Positions 1 to 7,240 of a stretch of 15,265 nt of DNA are shown here, one piece after another. The stretch is from Balneolales bacterium. GTDB taxonomy: Bacteria > Bacteroidota > Rhodothermia > Balneolales > Natronogracilivirgulaceae. How positions within the stretch are numbered: position 1 is the stretch's first letter; the number at the start of each line of letters is the position of its first letter. A program made the position numbers and the translations under genes. The stretch is from positions 1 to 15,265 of the forward strand of contig SKNL01000087.1 in assembly GCA_007120555.1 (NCBI GenBank), in the 5' to 3' direction. The notes under the pieces were generated by a model, which was not told where the DNA came from, did not search any database, and saw only the letters and a program-made list of their open reading frames with translations.

Positions 1-30
1 ATCGGGCTGTATTGTTTCTGAAAGAATCGC

Positions 31-58
31 CTGACAAGATAACAGAACTTGGTATATT
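31..58 (+). promoter_or_regulatory. Sigma70-like promoter for the Mur ligase gene
   Basis: A -35 box CTGACA (31-36) is followed by a 16-base spacer and a -10 box TATATT (53-58), each matching five of six consensus bases. Transcription would begin near position 65, leaving a leader of about 45 bases before the GTG start at 111. The GTATATTA core recurs at 7049-7056 in front of another candidate transcript. Nothing else is recognisable in bases 1-110, and no upstream gene is visible. Confidence 0.5.
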
Positions 59-110
59 ACGCGCAAGTTTTTCTGATAACAGATGAACGGGAAACAGAAA
101 CGGGCACCAC

Positions 111-1844
111 GTGAGCTGGTATTACGCATTTATTGAGGCCCTCTCCTGGGTAGTGATCTTCATCATGCTGCGGCACATGCTGTACCGCGGCAGGCATTTG
201 CTGCATATTTTCCAGCAGAGCGGATACAAATTCAATGAATTTTCCGCCTGGCTGATCCGTCACTGGAATACGGTGCTACTGCCCGTTCCCAACCTGGCGC
301 TCATCCTGCTGGTGCTGGTGGCCTTGCACTATCTGGATCCGCTGCTCACCACAACCTCGCTTGCGGTGGTACTGTTCATCTTCACCGCGTTCTGGTTCGG
401 GAGTGTGGCGGAATTTGAGATGAAGCAGATCAAAAAACCGCTGGTTTTTACTCCGCGCGTTATCCGCCTGACCGTGGTGATGGTGCTGCTGGCGATATGG
501 GTACCCATGCTGGGAACCGCCCTTTCGTTTTACCGTGGTACGTTGTTCCCGGACATGTATACGCTGCTGGTGGCGTGGGCATTTGCCGATCTCCTGCTGC
601 CGTTTGTGCTGATCCTTGCCGCCGCCGTGGTGCATCCTGTGGAAAAACTCATCCAGTACCGTTTCAAGCAAAAGGCCCGCAAGAAGATCGCTTCCATGCC
701 AGAACTGCAGATAATTGCGGTGACAGGCAGCTATGGAAAGACCAGCACCAAGTTCCTTCTGTATACGGTTCTCAAGGAGCGCTTTCGGGTCTGCACCACT
801 CCCGGGAGCTACAATACTCCGATGGGCATCTGCAAGGTGATCAATAACGACCTGCAGGCGGACGACCAGGTTCTGATCCTCGAAATGGGCGCCCGCTACG
901 CCGGAAACATCGATGAGCTTTGCCGTATCGCCCGGCCGGATATTGCCGTGGTCACCAATGTGGGCGTTGCCCATCTGGAGAGTTTTGGTTCGGTGGATGC
1001 GATCGCACATACCAAGGGCGCCCTGGTCCGTCATCTGCGACCCGGAGGAACCGCGCTGCTCAACGGGGATGACGACCGGGTACGCGCCATGGCCGACCGG
1101 GACGATATCTCCGTGATCCGGGCGGGTATCATGCAAAGCAGCAACCACATCCACGCGGAAGAGATCACTTATGATGAGAACGGCTGTTCGTTTGTAGTGC
1201 ATGTGACGCCGGAAAGCGGGGGAGGCGGAATGCGGGGCGCCGGCTCCGGGACAGTGTCGCAAATCCGCGGCGGTCAACGGCCGGCAACGCTGAGCGAGGG
1301 CGGTTCGGAGCGAATCACCATGGCGCTTCTTGGAGAGCACAGTGTGCAGAATGCGCTGCTGGCGGTGGCGGCCGGGCTGGTCATGGGCCTGCGGCTGCCC
1401 ACTATCCGCGTGGCGCTGCAGAAAGCGCGGCCGGTGGAGCACCGCCTGGAACTCAAGAAGCGCAACGGGGTGCTGGTCATTGACGATGCCTTCAACTCCA
1501 ATCCCGTCGGGGCAAAAAATGCCGTTTCGGTGCTGGCGGCATTCAAAACGGGCAGGAAATATATCGTAACGCCCGGTATGATCGAGCTGGGAGACCGGCA
1601 GGAAGAGGAGAACCGGCAGTTCGGACGCCATGTGGCAAAACATGCCCCGGACCATGTGTACCTTGTTGGTGAAAACCAGACCCGGCCGGTCTATGACGGC
1701 CTTGTGGAAGGAGGATATCCGGAGAAGGAGATCTCCGTGGTGGCCAGCCTTTTCGAAGCCAACGACCTGCTCAGGGAGCGGCTGAAGGATGGGGATGTGG
1801 TGCTGTATGAGAACGATCTGCCCGACAGCTACACCGAACGGTAG
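111..1844 (+). CDS. murF: Membrane-anchored MurF-type Mur ligase
   Basis: The product (577 aa, GTG start) is an ATP-dependent Mur ligase, probably joining D-Ala-D-Ala to UDP-MurNAc-tripeptide on the cytosolic face of the inner membrane. Residues 1-175 carry about five hydrophobic segments (roughly 4-22, 60-76, 82-99, 118-140, 150-175) in place of the usual MurF substrate-binding domain. The P-loop is TGSYGKTS (205-212). Further MurF-like motifs are LEMGARYAGNIDEL (257-270), TNVGVAHLESFG (282-293), K302 as the likely carbamylated lysine, HRLE (444-447) and DDAFNSNP (458-465); the chain ends near YENDLPD (566-572). Residues 368-400 form a Gly-rich linker not expected in the family. The GTG is chosen because the nearby ATG at 83 is out of frame; no Shine-Dalgarno is seen. 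It converges on the lolC/E-type gene. The Mur ligase assignment is firm, but the exact substrate is inferred; a role in another ligase pathway is possible. Confidence 0.85.
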   Translation: MSWYYAFIEALSWVVIFIMLRHMLYRGRHLLHIFQQSGYKFNEFSAWLIRHWNTVLLPVPNLALILLVLVALHYLDPLLTTTSLAVVLFIFTAFWFGSVAEFEMKQIKKPLVFTPRVIRLTVVMVLLAIWVPMLGTALSFYRGTLFPDMYTLLVAWAFADLLLPFVLILAAAVVHPVEKLIQYRFKQKARKKIASMPELQIIAVTGSYGKTSTKFLLYTVLKERFRVCTTPGSYNTPMGICKVINNDLQADDQVLILEMGARYAGNIDELCRIARPDIAVVTNVGVAHLESFGSVDAIAHTKGALVRHLRPGGTALLNGDDDRVRAMADRDDISVIRAGIMQSSNHIHAEEITYDENGCSFVVHVTPESGGGGMRGAGSGTVSQIRGGQRPATLSEGGSERITMALLGEHSVQNALLAVAAGLVMGLRLPTIRVALQKARPVEHRLELKKRNGVLVIDDAFNSNPVGAKNAVSVLAAFKTGRKYIVTPGMIELGDRQEEENRQFGRHVAKHAPDHVYLVGENQTRPVYDGLVEGGYPEKEISVVASLFEANDLLRERLKDGDVVLYENDLPDSYTER

Positions 1845-1862
1845 CAGGGTCGCTGATGAATC

Positions 1863-3095
1863 TCATTCGTTGCGCACGGCATCGGCCGGCTGGATGGAGG
1901 CGGCTCTTAGAGCGGGGTACCAGCTGGCGAGTACGCAGAGAAGCAGGCTCCCTCCCAGCACAAAACTGACATCCATCCACTGAATCTGTATCGGATAGGC
2001 CGAGATGATGAACGACTCTGCACCGGCCAGTTTCACCATTTCGTAACGGTCCTGCAGCCAGGCAAGGGTAAGTCCGACCGTCCCCCCCATGATGCAGCCG
2101 ATGAGCCCCACGTACCATCCCTGTCGAAGAAATACGCTCATGATATCTTTTCTGCGGAATCCGATGGAACGGAGCAGTCCGATGTCGCGCTGTTTCTGGA
2201 TCACGACCATGGTGAGAGAGCCGACGATGTTGAGTACGGCTACAAGGACAATGATCATCAGGATGAAATAGGCGCCCCATTTTTCCAGGTTCATGACGTC
2301 GTAGAGCGGCTTTTGCAGGTCGTACCATGTCTGCACGCGGTACCGGTCGCCGAGCTCCCGCTGAAGGATCTGTTTGACGGCATCTGCGCGGTTGTGGTCA
2401 TGCAGGCTGATGTCGAGGCCGGACACTTCATCGCGCAGATCGAACAAGCGCTGGGCTGCGGCGATATCGACATACATGACCGGTTCGTCGATCACCTGTC
2501 TCATATCATAGATTCCGCGCACCTCAAAGCGGCTTATCCGCGGACCGGTGAACTGGGTGAGCGCGCGCCGCATGCCCGTGGCGCTGAGCAGGGCGATGTC
2601 ATCGCCGATATTCAGCTGGAGGCTGCGGCTGACCTGATCTGAAAGCAGAATGCCCGGCCTGCGGTTGCGAACCTCCAGATCCAGTCCGCCGGCAAACATC
2701 AGGGCATCCAGATCGGCATACCGGGCGAAACGCTCGGGATCCACCCCTTTTACAGCAACCACCTGGTCCCTTCTTCCGCGGTGCGCAACAAGTGCCTTGC
2801 CCTGGATAAACGGGGACTGCACGGCGATTTCCGGTATTCCGGCAAGCGTCTGCTCCATGGATTCCGTGATTATGAAGGAGCGTGCCTCGGCCGATTCGAT
2901 GCGCAGATCCGGGTCGTTGGCCATCAGCATGCTTTTAATTACCTCGAAAAATCCGTTGAATACTGAAAGCACTACGATCAGCAAGGCCGTTCCAACGGTC
3001 ACACCGGCTACGCTGATCATGGTCAGCGTATTAATCAGCGATACATTTTTTCTTGAAAAAAGGTATCTTCTGGCTATGAGATGACTGGCTTTCAA
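1863..3095 (-). CDS. LolC/LolE-family lipoprotein-release ABC permease
   Basis: A 410-aa inner-membrane permease of the LolC/LolE (FtsX/MacB) family, which with the LolD ATPase releases outer-membrane lipoproteins from the inner membrane. One hydrophobic segment lies at about 22-49 (ending in SVFNGFF), a periplasmic MacB-core-like domain at about 50-270, and three more segments at about 275-297, 327-349 and 374-393. The loop KQRDIGLLRSIGFRR (301-315), before the third segment, is the characteristic FtsX-domain motif. The length matches E. coli LolC/LolE (about 400-415 aa). The start is TTG (3095-3093): the family N-terminus (IARRYLFSRKN) begins six codons later and an in-frame stop lies at 3119-3117, so no upstream ATG exists. 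I cannot separate LolC from LolE; some Bacteroidota-type genomes may use a single such protein. No lolD is in the window. Its 3' end faces the Mur ligase gene, 18 bp away, without an obvious terminator between them. Confidence 0.88.
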   Translation of the reverse strand: MKASHLIARRYLFSRKNVSLINTLTMISVAGVTVGTALLIVVLSVFNGFFEVIKSMLMANDPDLRIESAEARSFIITESMEQTLAGIPEIAVQSPFIQGKALVAHRGRRDQVVAVKGVDPERFARYADLDALMFAGGLDLEVRNRRPGILLSDQVSRSLQLNIGDDIALLSATGMRRALTQFTGPRISRFEVRGIYDMRQVIDEPVMYVDIAAAQRLFDLRDEVSGLDISLHDHNRADAVKQILQRELGDRYRVQTWYDLQKPLYDVMNLEKWGAYFILMIIVLVAVLNIVGSLTMVVIQKQRDIGLLRSIGFRRKDIMSVFLRQGWYVGLIGCIMGGTVGLTLAWLQDRYEMVKLAGAESFIISAYPIQIQWMDVSFVLGGSLLLCVLASWYPALRAASIQPADAVRNE

Positions 3096-3098
3096 AGG

Positions 3099-3140
3099 AT
3101 TATTACCCGTAATTATTCAAGTGACAATTGTGTGTGACAA
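3099..3140 (-). promoter_or_regulatory. Duplicated promoter-like element before lolC/E
   Basis: Read on the minus strand, there are two copies of TTGTCA (3140-3135 and 3127-3122). Each is followed after exactly 17 bases by AATAAT (3117-3112 and 3104-3099), so the whole promoter-like unit is repeated with a 13-base offset. The distal copy predicts a start near 3105, about ten bases upstream of the TTG codon. The proximal copy would place it at the start codon itself. The direct repeat GTGACAATT (3121-3129 and 3134-3142, plus strand) could also be an operator. Confidence 0.4.
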
Positions 3141-3209
3141 TTCGAAGGCACGATCAGACAGCCTAACGCACCAGCACGTATTCTGATGTACTTAATTTTA
3201 GATGAAATC

Positions 3210-3236
3210 TTTGTATTTTACCCGAAAATATAAATT
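3210..3236 (+). promoter_or_regulatory. Weak promoter candidate for glgB-malQ
   Basis: TTTG (3210-3213) lies ahead of an AT-rich TATAAATT (3229-3236), resembling the TTTG / TAnnTTTG arrangement of Bacteroidota housekeeping promoters or a lone TATAAA -10 box. No convincing -35 TTGACA is present, and the predicted leader is only about ten bases. It is offered because the 155-bp divergent gap (3096-3250) must hold a start for glgB and this is the best element I see. Confidence 0.25.
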
Positions 3237-3250
3237 ATCCTCCGAAATAT

Positions 3251-5458
3251 ATGCCTGTGATACAGAAGTTTCTCGACCGAGCTCAAATCTCTGCACTGGA
3301 ACGGGCCGATCACTCAGATCCATTTGCGGTACTTGGGCCGCACCAATACAAAAAGGGGAAAAAGGAGGGGATTGTCGTCCGCACCTTGCAACCCAATGCC
3401 GGGTCCGTAAAGATATGGCTGGATAACGGGACATCCTATGAGGAGATGTCCAAAATCAGTGACGGCGGCGTTTTTGAGTGTTTTTTTGAGGGAAAAGATG
3501 AGGTGCCATCCTATTACTATGAAATAGTGCTTTTTGATGGCAACACCTACACCACGGCCGATCCCTATTCGTTCGGGCCCACTCTTTCGGATTTTGACCT
3601 GCAGCTTTGGGGTGAAGGCAACCATCGCAGGGCTTATGAGTGGATGGGCTCGCATCTCATGAAACTCGGGGAGGCAAGCGGGACACGGTTTGTTGTCTGT
3701 GCTCCGGGAGCAAAGCGGGTGAGCGTGGTCGGAAGTTTCAATGAGTGGGACGGCCGCCGTCATCCGATGCGAAGATATCACGATCAGGGTCTCTGGGAGA
3801 TCTTTATTCCAGGGATAATCGAAGGTGATATCTACAAGTATGAGATAGCTGTTGAGGGGCAGGACCTTCCCTTGCTCAAGGCCGATCCCTACGCAGTTTA
3901 CTCCGAACTCCGTCCGCGGAATGCTTCCATTGTCAAGGATATCAACACCTACGAGTGGAAAGACGAGGACTGGATGACCCACCGCACAAAAGGGTTTGAT
4001 GATCCGATGTCCATCTATGAAGTGCATCTTGGATCATGGAAAAAGAAAGAACTGGATCCGACCGGGTTCCTGTCCTATCGCGAACTGGCCGACGATCTGG
4101 TTCCGTACGTAAAGGAGATGGGCTACACGCATATCGAACTGCTTCCGATTGCCGAGCATCCTTACGACCCTTCATGGGGGTATCAGATAACGGGATACTT
4201 TGCGCCAACCTCCCGGTTTGGTCCGCCTGAAGATCTGATGTACTTTGTGGACCGGTGCCATCAGGCTGGTATAGGCGTAATCGTGGATTGGGTACCGGCT
4301 CATTTCGGCAAGGATGATCACGGGTTGCGGCTGTTTGACGGCACGGCGCTCTACGAGCATACCGATCCGCGGCAGGGCGAGCATCGCGACTGGGGCACCC
4401 TCATTTTCAACTTTGGACGCACGGAGGTCCAGAACTTCCTCATTTCCAACGCGGTCTACTGGTGCGACAAATTCCATATCGATGGAATGCGTGTGGATGC
4501 GGTTGCCTCCATGCTTTACCTGGATTACTCGCGGGAAGTAGGCGATTGGGTCCCGAACAGGTTTGGAGGAAGGGAAAATATTGAGGCCATTGATTTCCTG
4601 AAGCGTTTCAATGTGGTAATCAATGAGGAATTTGAAGGGATTGTGACAATGGCGGAGGAGTCTACCTCGTGGCCCATGGTCTCCCGTCCGACGTACGTAG
4701 GCGGGCTCGGCTTTGACTACAAGTGGAACATGGGGTGGATGAACGACACCCTGAAATACATGGCCATTGATCCCCTGTTCCGCAAGTATCATCACAACCA
4801 GCTTACGTTTTCGATGATCTACGCTTTCACGGAGAATTTCCTGCTGCCGCTTTCGCACGACGAAGTGGTGCATATGAAGCGGTCGCTGATCTCCAAGATG
4901 CCGGGCGATGACTGGCAGAAGTTTGCCAATCTGAGGCTGCTTTACACCTACATGTTCTGTCACCCCGGGAAGAAACTGCTTTTCATGGGCGCGGAGCTTG
5001 CCCAATGGAGCGAATGGGACAGTGAAAAGTCCATTGACTGGGGCCTGCTCAACTATGACCAGCACAAGGGAATACAGACACTGGTGAGAGATCTCAACCG
5101 GGTATACCGGGAGCAGAAACCATTGCACCAGATCGATTTTGACTGGGGCGGGTTTCAGTGGGTCGATTTTTCCGACGCGGACAATGGCATACTTGCTTTC
5201 ATCAGAAGAAGTAAAAAAGAGTATGATGCCGTGGTGTGCATCTTCAACTTCACGCCACAGGTGCATTATGACTATGTGATCGGTGTCCCCAGAACCGGAA
5301 GTTATAAAACGGTATTCAACAGTGATTCGGAATTCTATGGTGGCAGCAATTTCGGCAATCTTGAACTGGTTGCTGAAGAAGGAGAGTTTCACAACCAGCC
5401 TGCCCACGTCCGGATAAATATCCCGCCGCTGGCCGGAATCATCATCAAATCCACATAA
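3251..5458 (+). CDS. glgB: 1,4-alpha-glucan branching enzyme GlgB
   Basis: GlgB (735 aa) cuts an alpha-1,4-glucan and rejoins the piece as an alpha-1,6 branch during glycogen synthesis in the cytosol. It covers the full length of the E. coli enzyme (728 aa): an N1 module (DPFAVLGPH, 23-31), a CBM48-type N2 module (about 140-235, with VVGSFNEWDGRRHPMR at 159-174), a GH13 barrel from about 253, and an all-beta C-domain. GH13 signatures include DWVPAHF (346-352), DGMRVDAVAS with nucleophile D416, TMAEEST with acid E469, and LSHDEVVH with H536/D537. No catalytic residue is missing. The ATG at 3251 gives the expected family N-terminus; no Shine-Dalgarno precedes it. It is followed after 19 bp by malQ, so the two are probably one transcript. 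The rest of the glycogen pathway (glgC, full-length glgA, glgP) is not in the window. Confidence 0.97.
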   Translation: MPVIQKFLDRAQISALERADHSDPFAVLGPHQYKKGKKEGIVVRTLQPNAGSVKIWLDNGTSYEEMSKISDGGVFECFFEGKDEVPSYYYEIVLFDGNTYTTADPYSFGPTLSDFDLQLWGEGNHRRAYEWMGSHLMKLGEASGTRFVVCAPGAKRVSVVGSFNEWDGRRHPMRRYHDQGLWEIFIPGIIEGDIYKYEIAVEGQDLPLLKADPYAVYSELRPRNASIVKDINTYEWKDEDWMTHRTKGFDDPMSIYEVHLGSWKKKELDPTGFLSYRELADDLVPYVKEMGYTHIELLPIAEHPYDPSWGYQITGYFAPTSRFGPPEDLMYFVDRCHQAGIGVIVDWVPAHFGKDDHGLRLFDGTALYEHTDPRQGEHRDWGTLIFNFGRTEVQNFLISNAVYWCDKFHIDGMRVDAVASMLYLDYSREVGDWVPNRFGGRENIEAIDFLKRFNVVINEEFEGIVTMAEESTSWPMVSRPTYVGGLGFDYKWNMGWMNDTLKYMAIDPLFRKYHHNQLTFSMIYAFTENFLLPLSHDEVVHMKRSLISKMPGDDWQKFANLRLLYTYMFCHPGKKLLFMGAELAQWSEWDSEKSIDWGLLNYDQHKGIQTLVRDLNRVYREQKPLHQIDFDWGGFQWVDFSDADNGILAFIRRSKKEYDAVVCIFNFTPQVHYDYVIGVPRTGSYKTVFNSDSEFYGGSNFGNLELVAEEGEFHNQPAHVRINIPPLAGIIIKST

Positions 5459-5477
5459 ACCTATCTGTTCTGTATAT

Positions 5478-7025
5478 ATGGACGCTATCAGATCCAGTGG
5501 CACCCTGGTTCACCCCACCTCTTTTCCCTCGGACTATGGAATGGGAGACCTGGGAGGAAAGGCATATCAATTCATTGACTATCTTGAGGATACGAACCAG
5601 GGAAACTGGCAGATCCTCCCGCTGGGTCCTACCGGCTTCGGGAACTCGCCCTATGCGAGCTATTCGGCGTTTGCGGGAAACCCCTATCTCATCAGTCCGG
5701 ACCTGCTAAAGGAAAAAGGTCTTCTGGAGGAGAAGGAGCTTGCCAAACACCGGCTTCCGCAGGACACCAGTGTTGATTATGACAAGGCTTATGCCATCAA
5801 GGATGAGCTGTTCAATCTTGCCTGCAAACGATTTTACGATCGCAATGACCGTGACGAGCAGAAACGGTTCAATGAGTTCAAGAAAGAGAACGAAGTGTGG
5901 CTGGATGATTACGTCCTGTTCATGTCCTGTCTCCTGGAAAATGGGAAGCGGCCGTGGAACCAGTGGGATGAAAAGCTGGCCCGGCGCGAAAAAAAGGCCC
6001 TGGACGGTGCCAGAAAAAAGCTCAAAAAGCGCATCGAATCCCAGTACTGGGCCCAGTTTGAATTTTTTGAGCAGTGGATGGCACTGCGCAAATACGCCAA
6101 CGGTAAAGGCATCCGGATCATTGGCGATATCCCGATCTTTGTTGACCACAACAGCTCCGATGTATGGGCCAACAAGAGGTTTTTCGATGTGGATGAGACC
6201 GGAAACCGGCTCCTGGTGGCGGGGGTCCCGCCCGACTACTTCAGCGAGACCGGACAGCTGTGGGGGAACCCGCTCTATCGCTGGAAAGAACTGGAAAAAG
6301 ATGGCTACCAATGGTGGATTGACCGCTTCAACCAGATGTTCACCATGTTTGATGCCATCCGCGTGGATCATTTCAGGGGTTTCGATGCCTACTGGGAGAT
6401 CAAGGCCGATGAAAAGACAGCGGAGAACGGCCGCTGGGTCAAAGGACCGGGGGAGAAGCTGTTCAAGGCCATTGAAAAGAAACTTGGCAAACTTCCGATC
6501 ATTGCGGAAGATTTGGGCGTGATTACGCAGAGTGTCGTGAAACTGCGTGATTCCTTCGGCTTTCCGGGGATGAAAGTGCTCCAGTTTGCCTTTGATGACC
6601 CGGGCAACGGATTCCTGCCGCACAACTACCAGGATTCCAACTGCATTGTCTACTCAGGCACGCACGACAATGATACCACACTCGGATGGTATGAACAGGC
6701 GCCGGAAAACGAAAAGCATTATCTGCGCGAATACACGCAGTCCGATGGTTCGGATGTGAGTTGGCAACTCATCCGCCTGGGAATGCTTTCGGTTGCAAAC
6801 CAGGCCATTTTCCCGCTGCAGGATTTCATGGAGCTGGACGGCGAGCACCGCATGAATTTCCCCGGAACAACGGAAGACAACTGGATGTGGCGGTATACCG
6901 ATGATATGCTGAACGGCCTGGACCGTAACCGCATCAGGAATATCATTTCCATCAGCAACCGGAATCCAAATGATGTCAGAACCGATTCGAATTTGTCGGA
7001 TATAGATACGGAAGAACCCGGATAG
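5478..7025 (+). CDS. malQ: 4-alpha-glucanotransferase (amylomaltase) MalQ
   Basis: A 515-aa GH77 disproportionating enzyme that moves malto-oligosaccharide segments between alpha-1,4-glucans. The N-terminus (GTLVHPTSFPSDYGMGDLG, 8-26) and the PLGPTGFGNSPYAS stretch (48-61) are family hallmarks. The catalytic residues are present: nucleophile D297 in IRVDHFRGFDAYWE, acid/base E344 in IIAEDLG, and D397 in GTHDNDT. DIPIFVDHNSSDVW (217-230) and the VPPDYFSETGQLWGNP loop (250-265) are also intact. The length fits the compact T. aquaticus-type enzyme rather than the longer E. coli MalQ with its N-terminal extension. The last 20 or so residues are polar and acidic and probably disordered. It starts 19 bp after glgB, consistent with an operon; together they build and trim branched glucan. 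No Shine-Dalgarno is visible before the ATG. Confidence 0.96.
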   Translation: MDAIRSSGTLVHPTSFPSDYGMGDLGGKAYQFIDYLEDTNQGNWQILPLGPTGFGNSPYASYSAFAGNPYLISPDLLKEKGLLEEKELAKHRLPQDTSVDYDKAYAIKDELFNLACKRFYDRNDRDEQKRFNEFKKENEVWLDDYVLFMSCLLENGKRPWNQWDEKLARREKKALDGARKKLKKRIESQYWAQFEFFEQWMALRKYANGKGIRIIGDIPIFVDHNSSDVWANKRFFDVDETGNRLLVAGVPPDYFSETGQLWGNPLYRWKELEKDGYQWWIDRFNQMFTMFDAIRVDHFRGFDAYWEIKADEKTAENGRWVKGPGEKLFKAIEKKLGKLPIIAEDLGVITQSVVKLRDSFGFPGMKVLQFAFDDPGNGFLPHNYQDSNCIVYSGTHDNDTTLGWYEQAPENEKHYLREYTQSDGSDVSWQLIRLGMLSVANQAIFPLQDFMELDGEHRMNFPGTTEDNWMWRYTDDMLNGLDRNRIRNIISISNRNPNDVRTDSNLSDIDTEEPG

Positions 7026-7049
7026 GTTTCGGTTCAGGCCAAATTTGCG

Positions 7050-7057
7050 TATATTAT
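7050..7057 (+). promoter_or_regulatory. Candidate -10 element after malQ
   Basis: TATATTAT lies 25 bases after the malQ stop and shares the GTATATTA core with the promoter at 31-58. Both TATATT (7050-7055) and TATTAT (7052-7057) are near-consensus -10 hexamers. No good -35 box is found at 16-18 bases; TTTCGG (7027-7032) is the nearest and is poor. If active, transcription would start near 7064, just ahead of the structured element at 7070-7152. Confidence 0.3.
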
Positions 7058-7063
7058 CAGATT

Positions 7064-7152
7064 ATCCTTAGCGGTCGCCCTCCAAGATATGATGCAATCA
7101 GATATGGGAGGCAGCCAAGTGTCTGTATTCATTTGAAATGACCGCTTTTTTT
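7064..7152 (+). ncRNA. Candidate small RNA or terminated leader
   Basis: AGCGGTC (7070-7076) pairs perfectly with GACCGCT (7140-7146), and the 3' arm runs straight into seven T residues (7146-7152). Inside, CCTCC (7079-7083) pairs with GGAGG (7107-7111), enclosing TGAT-GCA-ATCA (7090-7100) between symmetric six-base internal loops. With the -10-like box at 7050-7057 this would make an RNA of about 89 nt whose two ends close on each other. It may instead be a leader with attenuator in front of the GT5-like gene, or simply a terminator for glgB-malQ with an unusually large loop. No known RNA family was recognised. Confidence 0.35.
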
Positions 7153-7164
7153 CCGAGGGTTTGC

Positions 7165-7196
7165 GGGTCGTTCGGCCCTGATTTAGTGCCTGACCC
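7165..7196 (+). other. GC-rich hairpin in leader of GT5-like gene
   Basis: GGGTC (7165-7169), loop GTTC, then GGCCC (7174-7178) forms a compact five-pair hairpin with one G-U pair. GGGTC can alternatively pair with GACCC (7192-7196). The two pairings exclude each other and lie 45-75 bases upstream of the ATG at 7241. The rest of the 7153-7240 stretch shows no gene and no clear promoter. Confidence 0.2.
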
Positions 7197-7240
7197 TTTC
7201 GGAATCACAACAACAGTCCGGAAACGTGAATTGACCCATT

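Noticed and set aside
276..1655. 459-aa open frame antisense to the Mur ligase
   Set aside because: It is a His/Gln/Arg-rich frame without recognisable domain, fully covered by a gene with intact family motifs; it is a codon-usage shadow.
1845..1862. Terminator between the Mur ligase and lolC/E-type genes
   Set aside because: The 18-bp gap has no inverted repeat and no T run; the two transcripts probably overlap.
4172..5503. 443-aa open frame antisense to glgB
   Set aside because: No domain or signal is seen, and the opposite strand encodes catalytic motifs of GlgB through the entire stretch.
5740..6522. 260-aa open frame overlapping malQ in another plus frame
   Set aside because: The Arg/Ser/Trp-rich composition and absence of motifs mark it as an out-of-frame shadow of malQ.
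7085..7125. Possible SRP 4.5S RNA core because of GGAGGCAGCCAAG
   Set aside because: The required apical GGAA-type tetraloop with its flanking CAGG and AGCAGC internal loop cannot be formed from these bases.
7070..7146. Possible tRNA: 77 nt closed by a 7-bp acceptor-like stem
   Set aside because: There is no T-arm with GGTTCGA-like sequence, no convincing D or anticodon arm, and the inner CCTCC/GGAGG pairing does not fit a cloverleaf; the 3' end runs into T7 as a terminator would.
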